From CBDHDN01 sp965261585 (GTDB lineage Bacteria; Pseudomonadota; Alphaproteobacteria; UBA6615): DNA of 64,000 nt. The stretch lies in the NCBI GenBank assembly GCA_965261585.1, contig CBDHDN010000064.1, positions 1 to 64,000 of the forward strand, written 5' to 3'. Positions 1-8,661 of the stretch are shown here, one piece after another (position 1 is the first letter of the stretch; each line of letters begins with the position of its first letter). The notes under the pieces were generated by a model. It was not told the DNA's origin and searched no databases. It saw only the letters and a program-made list of their open reading frames with translations. The position numbers and the translations under genes were made by a program.

Positions 1-2
1 GC

Positions 3-593
3 GGCCCCTTCGACGGTTTCCATGCCACTGAGGTAGCGGTTTCCAAGACCTGTCTGGTGCGCTTCGACAACAACCAGTACAGCGTCGCGGCACGCGCGGT
101 GGGGCGACCGGTGGACGTGCGGGCCTATGCCGATCGGATCGCCATCCGCCAGGACGGCGAGATCGTCGCCGAGCATCCCCGCAGCTTCGGGCGCGGCCAG
201 GTCGCCTACGATCCGTGGCACTACGTGCCGATCCTGACGAGGAAGCCCGGCGCGCTGCGCAATGGCGCGCCCTTCAAGGGCTGGCAGTTGCCCAACGCGC
301 TCGGCCGCCTGCGAACCCGGCTCGCGGGCCACGACGACGGCGACCGGCAGTTCGTCAAGGTGCTCGCGGCCGTGCTGGAGGACGGACTGGAGGCGGTCGA
401 GGCGGCCTGCGCCGAAGCGCTCGACTGCGGCGCCTGCAGCGCCGACGTCGTGCTCAACATCCTCTCCCGGCAGCGCCAGCCGGCGCCGCCGGCAACCATC
501 CCGACGCCCGAGGGCCTGCAACTCCGTCACCAGCCGGTTGCCGATTGCCAGCGCTATGACAGCCTGAGGGAGGCCGGTCATGGAGCGTCATGA
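3..593 (+). CDS. istA: IS21-family transposase IstA, C-terminal part (cut by window edge)
   Basis: The frame is open from the first bases of the window and begins with a segment typical of the IstA C-terminal region (GPFDGFHATEVAVSKTCLV). It continues through the small beta-barrel domain found after the DDE integrase core. IstA is the DDE transposase of IS21 elements and works with the ATPase IstB. The catalytic residues lie upstream of the window, so integrity cannot be judged. The stop at 591-593 overlaps istB, whose ATG is at 580; this overlap is normal for IS21 and implies translational coupling. Confidence 0.85.
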   Translation, partial: GPFDGFHATEVAVSKTCLVRFDNNQYSVAARAVGRPVDVRAYADRIAIRQDGEIVAEHPRSFGRGQVAYDPWHYVPILTRKPGALRNGAPFKGWQLPNALGRLRTRLAGHDDGDRQFVKVLAAVLEDGLEAVEAACAEALDCGACSADVVLNILSRQRQPAPPATIPTPEGLQLRHQPVADCQRYDSLREAGHGAS

Positions 594-1428
594 GGTGCTG
601 GCGATGATGACGGCGCTGAAGCTCGCAGGCATGCGCGCCGCCTACGACGATATCCTCGCCGACGGGCTCAAGCGCCGCCATCCGGTGCAGCAGATCATCG
701 GTACGCTGCTGCAGGTCGAGATCGCCGACAAGCAGGCGCGCTCCATCAAGTACCAGATGGCGTCCGCCAGGCTGCCGACGGCCAAGGAGCTGGCCGACTT
801 CGACTTCGCCGCCTCGCCAGTCAACGAGCCCCTGATCCAGGAGCTCGCCGGCGGCGGCTTCCTGGAGGGCAAGCGCAACATCGTCCTGGTCGGCGGCACC
901 GGCACCGGCAAGACCCATCTCGCCGTCGCCATCGCGCGGTCCTGCATCCGAAAGGGCGCACGCGGCCGGTGCTACAACGTCGTCGACCTGGTCAACCACC
1001 TCGAGGCCGAACTCCGTGCCGGGCGCCAGGGCCGCACCGCAGACCAGCTCGTCCGACGCAACTTCGTCATCCTCGACGAACTCGGCTACCTGCCCTTCGC
1101 TCAGGCCGGCGGGCAGCTGCTCTTCCACCTCATGAGCCGGCTCTACGAGCGCACTTCGATCGTCATCACCACCAACCTCGCCTTCGGCGAATGGCCATCC
1201 GTCTTCGGCGACCCCAAGATGACCATCGCGCTGCTCGACCGTCTCACCCATCATTGCGAGATCATCGAGACCGGCAACGAGAGCTCGACGCTTCAAGAAC
1301 CGCTCCTGAGCCTGCGCCGGCCGTGCCTGCGGCCCGGTTGCCCCGGTGGGCCAACAGGCACCCCCCACGCGGCTTCGCTCCGCGCAGCGCAAGGCGCTAC
1401 ACGAAGCCGCGCGGGTCCCCCCTATTGA
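580..1428 (+). CDS. istB: IS21-family helper ATPase IstB, tail frameshifted
   Basis: IstB is the AAA+ ATPase that helps IstA choose and capture the target. The N-terminal helical domain (about residues 1-100) is followed by Walker A GGTGTGKTH near residue 105 and Walker B VILDELGYLPF near residue 165, then ITTNLAFGEW and a conserved CEIIETGNES segment. After GNES the family tail usually reads WRFKNR. Here the frame reads STLQEP, whereas the +1 frame from 1289 reads RFKNRS and stops at 1307-1309. A one-base gain near 1285-1288 would explain this and would make the extra 40 residues to 1428 spurious. It could be a real mutation or an assembly error. Confidence 0.8.
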   Translation: MERHEVLAMMTALKLAGMRAAYDDILADGLKRRHPVQQIIGTLLQVEIADKQARSIKYQMASARLPTAKELADFDFAASPVNEPLIQELAGGGFLEGKRNIVLVGGTGTGKTHLAVAIARSCIRKGARGRCYNVVDLVNHLEAELRAGRQGRTADQLVRRNFVILDELGYLPFAQAGGQLLFHLMSRLYERTSIVITTNLAFGEWPSVFGDPKMTIALLDRLTHHCEIIETGNESSTLQEPLLSLRRPCLRPGCPGGPTGTPHAASLRAAQGATRSRAGPPY

Positions 1429-1459
1429 CTACCGGGACAACCTCCGCCGTGCCGCTCAG

Positions 1460-1511
1460 GGGGGTCAATTTTGCACGCCGATCGGGGGTCAATATTGAAA
1501 GCCGTTTGACA
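1460..1511 (+). repeat. IS21 right terminal region
   Basis: Two imperfect copies of GGGGGTCAATNTTG are followed by AAAGCCGTTTGACA, which ends the element at 1511. IS21-family ends contain several such internal repeats bound by IstA, and the outermost dinucleotide is CA as seen here. The sequence after 1511 belongs to another open frame. Confidence 0.6.
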
Positions 1512-1703
1512 GTCAGCAGCGCCAGCGTCATCAAGCTGCAGTCCTTCATCGGCACGTTCGCGCCGTCCGGCAGCGGCGACATCCGCGTCGGCGGCGACCG
1601 CGTCTATCCGCTGTCGGATACGGACAGCGCCCGGCGCGGCCTGCCGACGTTCGGTGCCCCGGCGGCCGGCGTGGGCGCCAAGTCGGCGGATTCGCAGCTG
1701 TAA
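1512..1703 (+). pseudogene. 3' remnant of an unidentified gene interrupted by IS21
   Basis: After the IS21 end an open frame of about 60 codons continues to TAA at 1701-1703 and is followed directly by a strong terminator, as for the end of a real gene. The residues (for example VIKLQSFIGTFAPSGSGDI and PLSDTDSARRGLPTFGAPA) have normal composition for the strand but match no family I recognise. The 5' part should lie to the left of the IS21 element, outside the window. Confidence 0.5.
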
Positions 1704-1755
1704 CGCAAACGGGCCTCGCTCGATCCGGCTCGAACCTCTCCCTGACCTGGCCTTG

Positions 1756-1790
1756 AGCCGCGGGATCGTGACGATCCCGCGGCTTTTCCT
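1756..1790 (+). terminator. Rho-independent terminator after the interrupted gene
   Basis: A perfect 13-bp stem (AGCCGCGGGATCG, 1756-1768) with a 3-nt loop pairs with 1772-1784 and is followed by TTTCCT. It lies 53 bases after the stop at 1703 and before the egtB promoter region. Confidence 0.85.
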
Positions 1791-1851
1791 ATGTCGAACG
1801 GGCGCCGCCCCCTGATACTGTGCCCCGGATGCTGCATAAAAACACCATATG

Positions 1852-1882
1852 TTGACAAAAGACTGCCATTCGGCCTGATATT
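1852..1882 (+). promoter_or_regulatory. Possible sigma-70 type promoter for egtB-egtD
   Basis: A perfect TTGACA (1852-1857) is followed 18 bases later by TGATAT (1876-1881), inside an AT-rich stretch (1835-1920) that stands out from the GC-rich surroundings. It is about 80 bases upstream of the egtB start. The -10 match is only fair, so this is a candidate. Confidence 0.4.
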
Positions 1883-1900
1883 GTTGTGAGTTGCATCCGG

Positions 1901-1918
1901 TGTTGAAAATAATCAACA
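1901..1918. promoter_or_regulatory. Inverted repeat, possible operator upstream of egtB
   Basis: TGTTGA-AAATAA-TCAACA is a perfect 6-bp inverted repeat with a 6-nt spacer. It lies about 20 bases downstream of the candidate -10 and 43 bases before the egtB ATG. This placement would suit a repressor site. No regulator gene is adjacent. Confidence 0.35.
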
Positions 1919-1961
1919 TACCGCCTATCTGCTGAGGACCAGCGACGCAGGCGCCAGGGCG

Positions 1962-3254
1962 ATGAACTCCACGGCACCAGAATTCCAGGCACCGTTGGCG
2001 GCCGCCGACCCGGCGCGGCTGGTGGCCGACTACGCCGCCGTGCGCGGCGTGACGGAGGCCCTGGCCGAGGGCTTGGCCGACGAGGACCAGGTCGTCCAGT
2101 CGATGCCGGACGCGAGCCCGACGAAATGGCACCGGGCCCACGTGACCTGGTTCTTTGAGACGTTTCTGCTGCAGCAAACGCGGCCCGGCTATCGGCCGTT
2201 CCATCCTCAGTTCCGCACCCTCTTCAACTCGTACTACGATGCCGTCGGGGCGCGCCATCCGCGGCCGCAGCGTGGCCTGCTGACCCGCCCGACGGTGGCC
2301 GAAATCGGCGCCTACCGCCGCCATGTCGACGCGGCGATGACGGATCTGCTGCGCGCTATCGGTGACGGCGACGGGGCCGCCCGGGCCGCGCTCGTCCTGC
2401 TCGGCCTCAATCACGAGCAGCAGCATCAGGAGCTGATACTCACGGACCTGCTGCACACGCTGTCGCACAACCCGCTCGACCCGGTCTACCGGCCCTACCG
2501 CGCGGTCGCCGCGGCCGGCGCCGCGCCCGCCGCTTGGGTCGAGTTCGCCGGTGGCACGGTCGAGATCGGCCACGACGGCAATGGCTTCGCCTTCGACAGC
2601 GAGGGGCCGCGCCACGCCGTGCTGCTGCGGCCGTACCGCCTGGCGGCCGGACCGGTGACGAACGGCAACTGGCGCGCCTTCATGGCCGACGACGGCTATC
2701 GCCGGGCCGCGCTGTGGCTGTCCGACGGCTGGGCCCGAGCCCAGACCGACGGTTGGCAGGCGCCGCTCTATTGGCGGTGCCTGGACGGCGCCTGGCACGC
2801 GATGACGCTGGCCGGCCTGCAGCCGGTCGACGGTGCCGCGCCGGTCAGCCACGTCAACTACTACGAGGCCGACGCCTACGCCCGCTGGGCCGGGCATCGC
2901 CTGCCGACGGAGGCCGAGTGGGAGATCGCGGCGACGGCGCTGCCGGTCGTCGGCAACACGCTTGGCGCGCAGCTGTTCCGTCCGGTCGCGTCACCGGCCG
3001 CGGGCGAAGGGCTGCAGCAGATGTTCGGCGACGTCTGGGAGTGGACGCAGAGCCCCTACGGAGCCTACCCCGGCTTCCGCCCGCCGGCCGGCGCCGTCGG
3101 CGAGTACAACGGCAAGTTCATGTGCAATCAGATGGTGCTGCGCGGCGGTTCGTGCGTCACCCCCGACGGGCACCTGCGGGCGACCTATCGCAACTTCTTC
3201 TACCCGCACCAGCGCTGGCAGTTCTCCGGCCTGCGCCTCGCCAGCGACGCCTGA
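1962..3254 (+). CDS. egtB: Ergothioneine biosynthesis sulfoxide synthase EgtB
   Basis: EgtB is a non-haem iron enzyme that uses O2 to join hercynine to a thiol donor (gamma-glutamylcysteine or cysteine) in ergothioneine synthesis. The 430-residue protein has the usual two parts. An N-terminal DinB-like domain (about 20-165) carries the iron-ligand histidines: KWHRAH near 55-60 and HEQQH at 151-155. A C-terminal FGE-sulfatase-like domain (about 190-428) contains GHRLPTEAEWEIAA, FGDVWEWTQSPY and MVLRGGSCVTPDGHLR. The length is normal. egtD follows 45 bases downstream on the same strand, so the two are very probably one operon. No egtA or egtC is present here; some alphaproteobacteria do without EgtA. 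The ribosome-binding site is weak. Confidence 0.93.
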   Translation: MNSTAPEFQAPLAAADPARLVADYAAVRGVTEALAEGLADEDQVVQSMPDASPTKWHRAHVTWFFETFLLQQTRPGYRPFHPQFRTLFNSYYDAVGARHPRPQRGLLTRPTVAEIGAYRRHVDAAMTDLLRAIGDGDGAARAALVLLGLNHEQQHQELILTDLLHTLSHNPLDPVYRPYRAVAAAGAAPAAWVEFAGGTVEIGHDGNGFAFDSEGPRHAVLLRPYRLAAGPVTNGNWRAFMADDGYRRAALWLSDGWARAQTDGWQAPLYWRCLDGAWHAMTLAGLQPVDGAAPVSHVNYYEADAYARWAGHRLPTEAEWEIAATALPVVGNTLGAQLFRPVASPAAGEGLQQMFGDVWEWTQSPYGAYPGFRPPAGAVGEYNGKFMCNQMVLRGGSCVTPDGHLRATYRNFFYPHQRWQFSGLRLASDA

Positions 3255-3299
3255 TCGCCGCAACCCTTCCTAAACATCCCGACAGTACGGTCCACGCAC

Positions 3300-4259
3300 A
3301 TGGTAAGCGCTGAAGCCCTGCGCGCCGACGGCCCCGGCTGGGACGAGGCGTTCGCGCACGACGTCCTGACCGGCCTCGCCGAGCCGCAGAAACGCATCCC
3401 CGCGAAGTATTTCTACGACGCCCGCGGCTCGCAGCTGTTCGATTGCATCTGCGAGGTCGAGGCCTACTACCCGACCCGCATCGAGACCGGCATCCTCGGC
3501 GCCCATGCCGCCGATATGGCACGACGGATCGGCGCCGGCGCGAACCTTGTCGAGTTCGGCAGCGGCTCCAGCACCAAGGTGCGCATCCTGCTCGACGCGC
3601 TGATCGAACCGGCAACCTACGTACCGGTCGACATCTCGCGGAGCCACCTGCTGGCCGCGGCGCGGGCGCTCGCGCGCGACTACCCGGCGCTCAAGGTCGT
3701 GCCGGTGCACGCCGATTATAGCCGTGACTTCACGCCGCCGCCGCTCGACGGGGCGCGGCCGGTCGCGTTTTTCCCGGGCTCGACGATCGGCAATTTCAGC
3801 CGCGACGAAGCGGCGGCGTTCCTGCGCCAGACCGCGGCCAGCCTCGGTGCCGGCGCCGGCCTGCTGATCGGCGTCGATTTGAAGAAGGACGAGGTCATTC
3901 TGCACGCGGCCTACAACGACCCCGCGGGCGTCACGGCCGCGTTCAATTTGAACCTGCTGGTCCGTATCAACCGCGAGCTCGCCGGCACGTTCGACACCGC
4001 CGCCTTCGCCCACCGCGCCCACTACAACCCCGCGCGCGGCTGCGTCGAGATGCACCTCTACAGCCAGCGCGCCCAGACCGCCCAGGTGTGCGGCCGCACG
4101 TTCGCCTTCGCCGCGGGCGAGAGCATTCACACCGAGGATTCGTTCAAATACGCGGTTGCCGAGTTCCAGGCCCTGGCGACTAAGGCCGGCTGGCGCGCCG
4201 AGCGCGTCTGGACCGACGCCGCGAGGCTGTTCAGCGTCCACTACCTGATGGTGGCTTAG
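3300..4259 (+). CDS. egtD: L-histidine N(alpha)-methyltransferase EgtD
   Basis: EgtD uses S-adenosylmethionine to trimethylate histidine to hercynine, the substrate for EgtB. The 319-residue protein shows the family signature KYFYDARGSQLFDCICEVE (36-54) followed by a YYPTR segment that contributes to histidine binding. The SAM-binding loop VEFGSGSSTK lies at 84-93, and FFPGSTIGNFSRDEA near residue 160. The C-terminal part has the usual NPARGCVEMHLYS and SIHTEDSFKY segments. It follows egtB by 45 bases and ends shortly before two hairpins, so the operon appears to be just these two genes. Confidence 0.94.
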   Translation: MVSAEALRADGPGWDEAFAHDVLTGLAEPQKRIPAKYFYDARGSQLFDCICEVEAYYPTRIETGILGAHAADMARRIGAGANLVEFGSGSSTKVRILLDALIEPATYVPVDISRSHLLAAARALARDYPALKVVPVHADYSRDFTPPPLDGARPVAFFPGSTIGNFSRDEAAAFLRQTAASLGAGAGLLIGVDLKKDEVILHAAYNDPAGVTAAFNLNLLVRINRELAGTFDTAAFAHRAHYNPARGCVEMHLYSQRAQTAQVCGRTFAFAAGESIHTEDSFKYAVAEFQALATKAGWRAERVWTDAARLFSVHYLMVA

Positions 4260-4314
4260 AGTCGCCGGCGTTCTCCCGCGCCACGGCGCCTGACGCGCTG
4301 CGCATTCTCCCCAG

Positions 4315-4390
4315 TCGTCATTGCCGGACTTGATCCGGCAATCCAGAGCGGCAGCGCGCTATTTCTGGATTCGCGGGTCAAGCCCACTGT
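4315..4390. repeat. Interspersed GC-rich palindromic repeat
   Basis: The unit GTCATTGCCGGACTTGATCC followed by GGCAATCCAG and an inverted TCTGGATTCGCGGGTCAAG forms nested hairpins. A close relative lies at 33143-33235. This looks like a mobile, non-coding palindromic repeat of the REP/BIME kind. It sits between the egt operon and the convergent acyl-CoA ligase gene, in a gene-free stretch (4260-4608) that otherwise holds only the hairpin at 4411-4457. Confidence 0.6.
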
Positions 4391-4410
4391 TGTCCGGTTC
4401 AGATCTCGCT

Positions 4411-4457
4411 AAACAGATCCGTCACCCCGGCCTTGAGGCCGGGGTGGCGCTCTGTTT
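4411..4457. terminator. Strong bidirectional hairpin between egtD and the acyl-CoA ligase gene
   Basis: CACCCCGGCC (4423-4432), loop TTGA, GGCCGGGGTG (4437-4446) forms a 10-bp perfect stem. The outer bases AAACAGA (4411-4417) and TCTGTTT (4451-4457) can extend the pairing and give A- and T-rich flanks on both sides. It lies between two converging genes and could end both transcripts. The core also belongs to the CCCCGGCCTTGAGCCGGGG repeat family seen elsewhere in the window. Confidence 0.6.
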
Positions 4458-4608
4458 TCGAGTCCTACCATAGATCGATGGCTGCAAACGCCAGCCTGTC
4501 CAACGGCATCCGACGGTACGCCGAGCCCGCGAATGACCCGATGGGAGGGTCACCCCACTGACGGACGTGGCACCGCCGCTCGGTGCCGTCATGGCGCGGG
4601 CCGCCCCG

Positions 4609-6228
4609 TCACCGCCCCTTGTAGTCGCGGTATTCATCGCGCAGCTTCGCCTTCAGCACCTTGCCCGTAGCGCCCAGCGGCAAGGCGTCGACGAGGACGA
4701 CGTGGCCGGGCAGCCACCAGTCGGCGACCTTGCCCTTGAGAAACGCGCGCACGGTATCCGCCGTCGGCTGCGTGTCCGGCGCCGCGACGACGAGCATCAG
4801 CGGCCGCTCGTCCCACTTCGCATCGGGAATGGCGATGACCGCGGCCTGGGCGACGTCCGGGTGGCTCATCGCCAGGTTCTCCAGGTCGATCGAGCTGATC
4901 CACTCACCGCCAGACTTGATCAGGTCCTTCGTCCGGTCGGTGATCTGCATGTAGCCGTCGCCGTCCAGGGTCGCGACGTCGCCGGTCGCGAACCAGCCGG
5001 CGGCGTCGGTGCACTCGGCGTCCGCGTTGAAATAGGCGCGGGCGATCCACGGCCCCCGCACCTTGAGCTCGCCGAACGCCCTGCCGTCGCGGGGCAGCGG
5101 CTTGTCCTGCTCGTCGACGATCGTCGCCTCGACGCCGAACACCGGCAGCCCCTGCTTGCACTGGATCGCGATGCGCTCCGCCTCGGGCCGCGCCGCCAAG
5201 GCCGGCTTCAGCACGTTGGCGGTGCCGAGCGGGCTCATTTCCGTCATGCCCCAGGCTTGGCGAACCTCGGCGCCGACGTCGTTCTGGAACGCCTCAACCA
5301 TCGACGGCGGCACCGCGGCGCCGCCGATGATGACACGCTTGAGCGCCGGCAGCTTGACGCCGCTCCCCCGCAGGTGGGCCAGCAGGGCGAACCAGATCGT
5401 CGGCACGCCGGCAGCCATGGTCACGCCCTCGGCCGCCAGCAGCTCGGTCAGGCTGGCGCCGTCCAGCCCCGGCCCCGGCATCACCAGCTTGGCGCCGGTC
5501 ATCGCCGCCGCATAGGGAATGCCCCAGGCGTTGACGTGGAACATCGGCACGACCGGCAGGATCGTCTCGCCAGTCGCCAGGTGCAGCGCGTCCGGCAGCG
5601 CCAGGGCGTACGAGTGCAGCACCGTCGAGCGATGGCTGTAGAGCGTGCCCTTGGGGTTGCCCGTCGTGCCCGACGTGTAGCACAGGGACGACGCCGTATT
5701 CTCATCGAACACGGGCCATTCGTATTCATCGGAGTGGCTGTCGTTCAGCTCCTCGTAGCACAGCGCGTTGGCGAGCTTGGTCTCGGGCATGTGTGCGCGG
5801 TCGGTCATGACGACGACGCCCTTGACGCTCCGCAGCTTGTCCGCGACAGCCTCGATCAGCGGCACGAACGTCGTATCGACGAAGACGTAGGCGTCCTCGG
5901 CATGGTTGACGATGTAGGTCAGCTGCGACGGGTGCAGGCGCGGGTTCATGGTGTGGCAGACCGCGCCCATGCCGGACACGGCGAAGTAGATCTCGAAGTG
6001 GCGATAGCCGTTCCAGGCGATCGTCCCGACGCGGTCGCCGGTGGCCACGCCGAGCGCCGAGAGTGCATTGGCCAGCCGGCGCGCGCGCCGGTGCGCCTCC
6101 GAATATGTGCAGCGGTGGATCGGCCCCTCGACCGACCGCGACACGATCTCCTGCTCGCCGTGCACCGTGTCGCCATGGCGGATCAGCGCCGAGATCAGCA
6201 GCGGCGTGTCCATCATCAGGCCGCGCAT
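4609..6228 (-). CDS. AMP-dependent acyl-CoA ligase, DmdB-like
   Basis: This is a member of the ANL adenylate-forming superfamily that activates a carboxylic acid with ATP and transfers it to CoA. The P-loop motif CYTSGTTGNPKGTLYSHR and the A5 motif QAWGMTEMSPLG are intact, and ATGDVATLDGDGYMQITDR and a C-terminal lysine segment (LPLGATGKVLKAKL) follow. The N-terminus and the segment GTIAWNGYRHFEIYFAVSG closely resemble alphaproteobacterial 3-(methylthio)propionyl-CoA ligases (DmdB). The exact acyl substrate cannot be fixed from sequence. I place the start at ATG 6228 because a GGGAGGG lies 8 bases upstream; an in-frame ATG at 6246 lacks such a site. The length is 539 residues. No other dmd gene is adjacent. 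Confidence 0.85.
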   Translation of the reverse strand: MRGLMMDTPLLISALIRHGDTVHGEQEIVSRSVEGPIHRCTYSEAHRRARRLANALSALGVATGDRVGTIAWNGYRHFEIYFAVSGMGAVCHTMNPRLHPSQLTYIVNHAEDAYVFVDTTFVPLIEAVADKLRSVKGVVVMTDRAHMPETKLANALCYEELNDSHSDEYEWPVFDENTASSLCYTSGTTGNPKGTLYSHRSTVLHSYALALPDALHLATGETILPVVPMFHVNAWGIPYAAAMTGAKLVMPGPGLDGASLTELLAAEGVTMAAGVPTIWFALLAHLRGSGVKLPALKRVIIGGAAVPPSMVEAFQNDVGAEVRQAWGMTEMSPLGTANVLKPALAARPEAERIAIQCKQGLPVFGVEATIVDEQDKPLPRDGRAFGELKVRGPWIARAYFNADAECTDAAGWFATGDVATLDGDGYMQITDRTKDLIKSGGEWISSIDLENLAMSHPDVAQAAVIAIPDAKWDERPLMLVVAAPDTQPTADTVRAFLKGKVADWWLPGHVVLVDALPLGATGKVLKAKLRDEYRDYKGR

Positions 6229-6352
6229 GATGGTTCCCTCCCCCAAATCGTGTTTTCGTTGACCGCAGTTTCAGGCAGCGCCGGATTCGGTGCAAGGTCG
6301 CGATGCCGGCCTGGCCCCGCACAGGGCCGAGGGTGACGACTGTAGGGCCGCC

Positions 6353-8140
6353 CTACGGCTGGCCGGCGGCGATGCGGCCGGGGACCGGCTCCGCCGTGCC
6401 GGCGTCGGTCGCGCGTTTGCCCTTGCGCAGGCGGCTGTCGGTGAGCTCGCCGGCGGCCTCGAGGATCGGGTAGGCGACGGCGGTCAGGTGGCCGTTGATG
6501 CGTTTCAGGTCGCGGATGATGTCGAGGTGCAGGCCGGTCGTCTGGATCGTCTCCGGCCGGCCGGCGCGCAGGCGGTCGAAGTGGCTCTCGGTAGCCGTGA
6601 GCTCGAGGTCGCGCATCGAGATCTTCTCGGCCAACAGCTGGCGCGCCAGTTTGACGTGGCCTTCCATGAAGACGTTGAAGGCAAGCTGCATGTTGGCGAC
6701 GACCTGGCCGTGGAACTCGCGGATCTCCTGGAGGCCGGCGTGGGAGAACGAGACCTGCTTGCGCATCTTCTTGTGGGCCAGCTCCATCAGGTTCTTGTCG
6801 ATGATGTCGCCGATATGCTCCAGGTTCGTCGTGAACGTCAGGACCTCGACGCAGCGCCGGCTCTCGCGTTCGTCCATCTCCTCGGCCGACGCCTTCGTCA
6901 GGTAGAGCTTGATCGCCTCATGCAGCGTGTCGACGGTGTCGTCGGTTTCCTCGATCTCACGTGCCAACCGCGCATCGTCGTGCTGCAGCACGTCGATCGT
7001 GCGGGTCAGCATGGTCTCGACCAGATCGCCCATGCGCAGGGTCTCGCGCGCGGCGCTGGCCAGCGCCACCGACGGCGTGTCGAGCGCCGCCGGGTCGAGG
7101 TAGCGCGGCGTGCCGGGATCCTCGCGCCGTTCCTCGTCGGGCAGCAGGCGCTTGACCAGGGCGCCGACGGCGTCGACGAGCGGCAGGAAGACGATCGCCA
7201 GGGCCAGGTTGAAGCCGGTGTGGAAATTGACGATCTGGCGCGCCGGCGCGGCGCCGAGCTCGGGCACAAGCGGCGCCACCAGCCCGATCAGCGGCAGCAG
7301 CGCCAAGCCGCCGACGAGGCGCATCAGCAGATTGCCGAGCGGCACACGCCGGCCCTCACGGCCGGCCCCGGCGGTCATCAGGACCGGCGCGACGGCGCCG
7401 CCGATGTTGGCGCCGATGACGAGCGCGAACGCCAGCGGCAGCGGCACGATACCGGTCGCCGCCAGCGACATCACCAGCAGCACGACGGCCAGGCTCGAAT
7501 GGGCGAGCCAGGTCAGCAACGCCGCGACCAGCACCGCCAGCAGCGGCTCCTGCGCCAGCGGCGCCAGTACCGAGGCCAGCGTCGGCGAATCACGCAACGG
7601 CGCCGAGGCGCCGACGATGAGCTGCAACGCCAGCAGCATCAGGCCGAGGCCGATGGCGATGCGGCCGAGGTGGCGGCGCCGGCCGGCCGCGGCGGTCATG
7701 TAGGCGATGACGCCGATGAGCAGCAGCGCCGGCGACAGGAAGCCGACATCGAGCGACAGCACCTGGGCGACGAGCGTCGTGCCGACATCCGCCCCCAGCA
7801 TGACCGCGCGCGCCGCCGTTGCCGCGATCAGGCCGCTGCCGGCGAACGAGGCAACGATCAGGGCCGTTGCCGTACTGCTTTGCAACAGGGCGGTCACGCC
7901 GACGCCGACGCCGAAGGCGGCGAGGCGATTGCGCGTGCTGACGGCGACCAGCCGGCGCAGGCCGGCGCCGAACGCCCGGGTCATGCCGGTGCGCACCATG
8001 CGCACGCCCCACAGCAGCAGGGCAACGCCGCCGGCGATGTTGAGCAGGATCTCCGTGCCGCCTATGACCGACCCCCTTCCGGGTGGCTCGCCCGCGCCGC
8101 GCCGGCTGGTGCCGCCGCATCGAGGGCCTCGGGATTTCAA
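6353..8140 (-). CDS. Na/Pi cotransporter family protein with PhoU-like tail
   Basis: The first about 320 residues form a hydrophobic domain made of two inverted Na_Pi_cotrans repeats. One has the QSS motif (TALLQSSTATALIVAS) and the second a diverged one (TWLAHSSLAVVLLVMS), each followed by a glycine-rich GADVGTT or GANIGGAV. Residues from about 370 onward form a helical PhoU-like cytoplasmic domain (for example TTNLEHIGDIIDKNLMELA). Proteins of this build import or export phosphate with sodium. The open frame begins with a TTG at 8140, but the conserved part starts near residue 26, so the true start is uncertain. The two downstream genes on the same strand are not obviously related. Confidence 0.85.
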   Translation of the reverse strand: MKSRGPRCGGTSRRGAGEPPGRGSVIGGTEILLNIAGGVALLLWGVRMVRTGMTRAFGAGLRRLVAVSTRNRLAAFGVGVGVTALLQSSTATALIVASFAGSGLIAATAARAVMLGADVGTTLVAQVLSLDVGFLSPALLLIGVIAYMTAAAGRRRHLGRIAIGLGLMLLALQLIVGASAPLRDSPTLASVLAPLAQEPLLAVLVAALLTWLAHSSLAVVLLVMSLAATGIVPLPLAFALVIGANIGGAVAPVLMTAGAGREGRRVPLGNLLMRLVGGLALLPLIGLVAPLVPELGAAPARQIVNFHTGFNLALAIVFLPLVDAVGALVKRLLPDEERREDPGTPRYLDPAALDTPSVALASAARETLRMGDLVETMLTRTIDVLQHDDARLAREIEETDDTVDTLHEAIKLYLTKASAEEMDERESRRCVEVLTFTTNLEHIGDIIDKNLMELAHKKMRKQVSFSHAGLQEIREFHGQVVANMQLAFNVFMEGHVKLARQLLAEKISMRDLELTATESHFDRLRAGRPETIQTTGLHLDIIRDLKRINGHLTAVAYPILEAAGELTDSRLRKGKRATDAGTAEPVPGRIAAGQP

Positions 8141-8332
8141 ATGGTGGCACCGGTCTCGCCGCCGGGAATCTTCGCCGGCGAACCTTAGCGACCGTTGACC
8201 ACGAGTGCCGGATGCCGCGCCGTTAAACGGCTATCGCATCTTCTTCTTCCCGGCCTGGCACACTACCCAGGCAGGACCAATGATATCCGAGTGTCACACA
8301 ATCGTCAAAAAGGTCCGCGCGGGGGCACGCGC

Positions 8333-8545
8333 TCAGGGGGCGGGCCGCACGACCGTCCCGCCGTAGTCGCGAGGTGATCGAGACCGCCGCGCCGGCGGCG
8401 ATCGGCGACTCGACACGCTGGTCTATCACGAACAGCTCGCCCACCGCGCATTCCACCGCGTACTCCATGTGGCCGCCCAGGTAGGTGGTATACATTGCTG
8501 GGGCCGAGAGGATCTCTCGGGCCGTGCCGTCGCGCCGCACCGTGA
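8333..8545 (-). pseudogene. Remnant of a sugar/polyamine-type ABC transporter ATPase (TOBE domain)
   Basis: Reading the minus strand, residues such as YTTYLGGHMEYAVECAVGEL and FVIDQRVESPIAAGAAVSIT match the C-terminal TOBE domain of MalK/PotA-type ATPases. The frame is lost after AVSIT. A one-base shift gives RDYGGTVVRPAP and a TGA at 8333-8335, the expected end of such a protein. No ATPase domain is present upstream. The rest of the 8141-8661 gap shows no other gene; a promoter candidate lies at its right edge. Confidence 0.55.
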
Positions 8546-8604
8546 TGGCCCGCGTTCGGCAAAGTCGTGGATTCGTAACATGATCGTCGTGCTTTCGTAA
8601 TGCC

Positions 8605-8632
8605 TTTTGCGGGGGACGCGCGCTGCTATAGT
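8605..8632 (+). promoter_or_regulatory. Possible promoter for the 8662-13164 gene group
   Basis: TATAGT (8627-8632) is a good -10 hexamer, and CTTTTG 17 bases upstream is a weak -35. It lies about 30 bases before the TTG start of the inositol-phosphatase-family gene, the first of a plus-strand gene run. Confidence 0.35.
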
Positions 8633-8661
8633 GCCGTCCGCATCGACCGGGGGGCCGATTC

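Larger units (their letters stand above)
1..1511 (+). mobile_element. IS21-family insertion sequence, right part
   Basis: The window opens inside an IS21-type element. It carries the end of istA, an overlapping istB, and a right end that finishes ...TTTGACA at 1511. The last 70 bases hold two copies of a GGGGTCAAT-type repeat (from about 1460 and 1484), as expected for IS21 ends, which carry several short repeats and terminate in CA. The left end lies outside the window, so the target duplication cannot be checked. The element abuts the 3' part of an unrelated open frame that ends at 1703, so it appears to have inserted in that gene. Confidence 0.8.

Noticed and set aside
4567..8188. Long plus-strand open frames opposite the acyl-CoA ligase and phosphate transporter genes (589 and 632 codons)
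   Set aside because: Composition is extremely rich in Arg, Gly, Asp and His with no recognisable domain; the opposite strand carries clear conserved proteins. These are GC-driven shadows.
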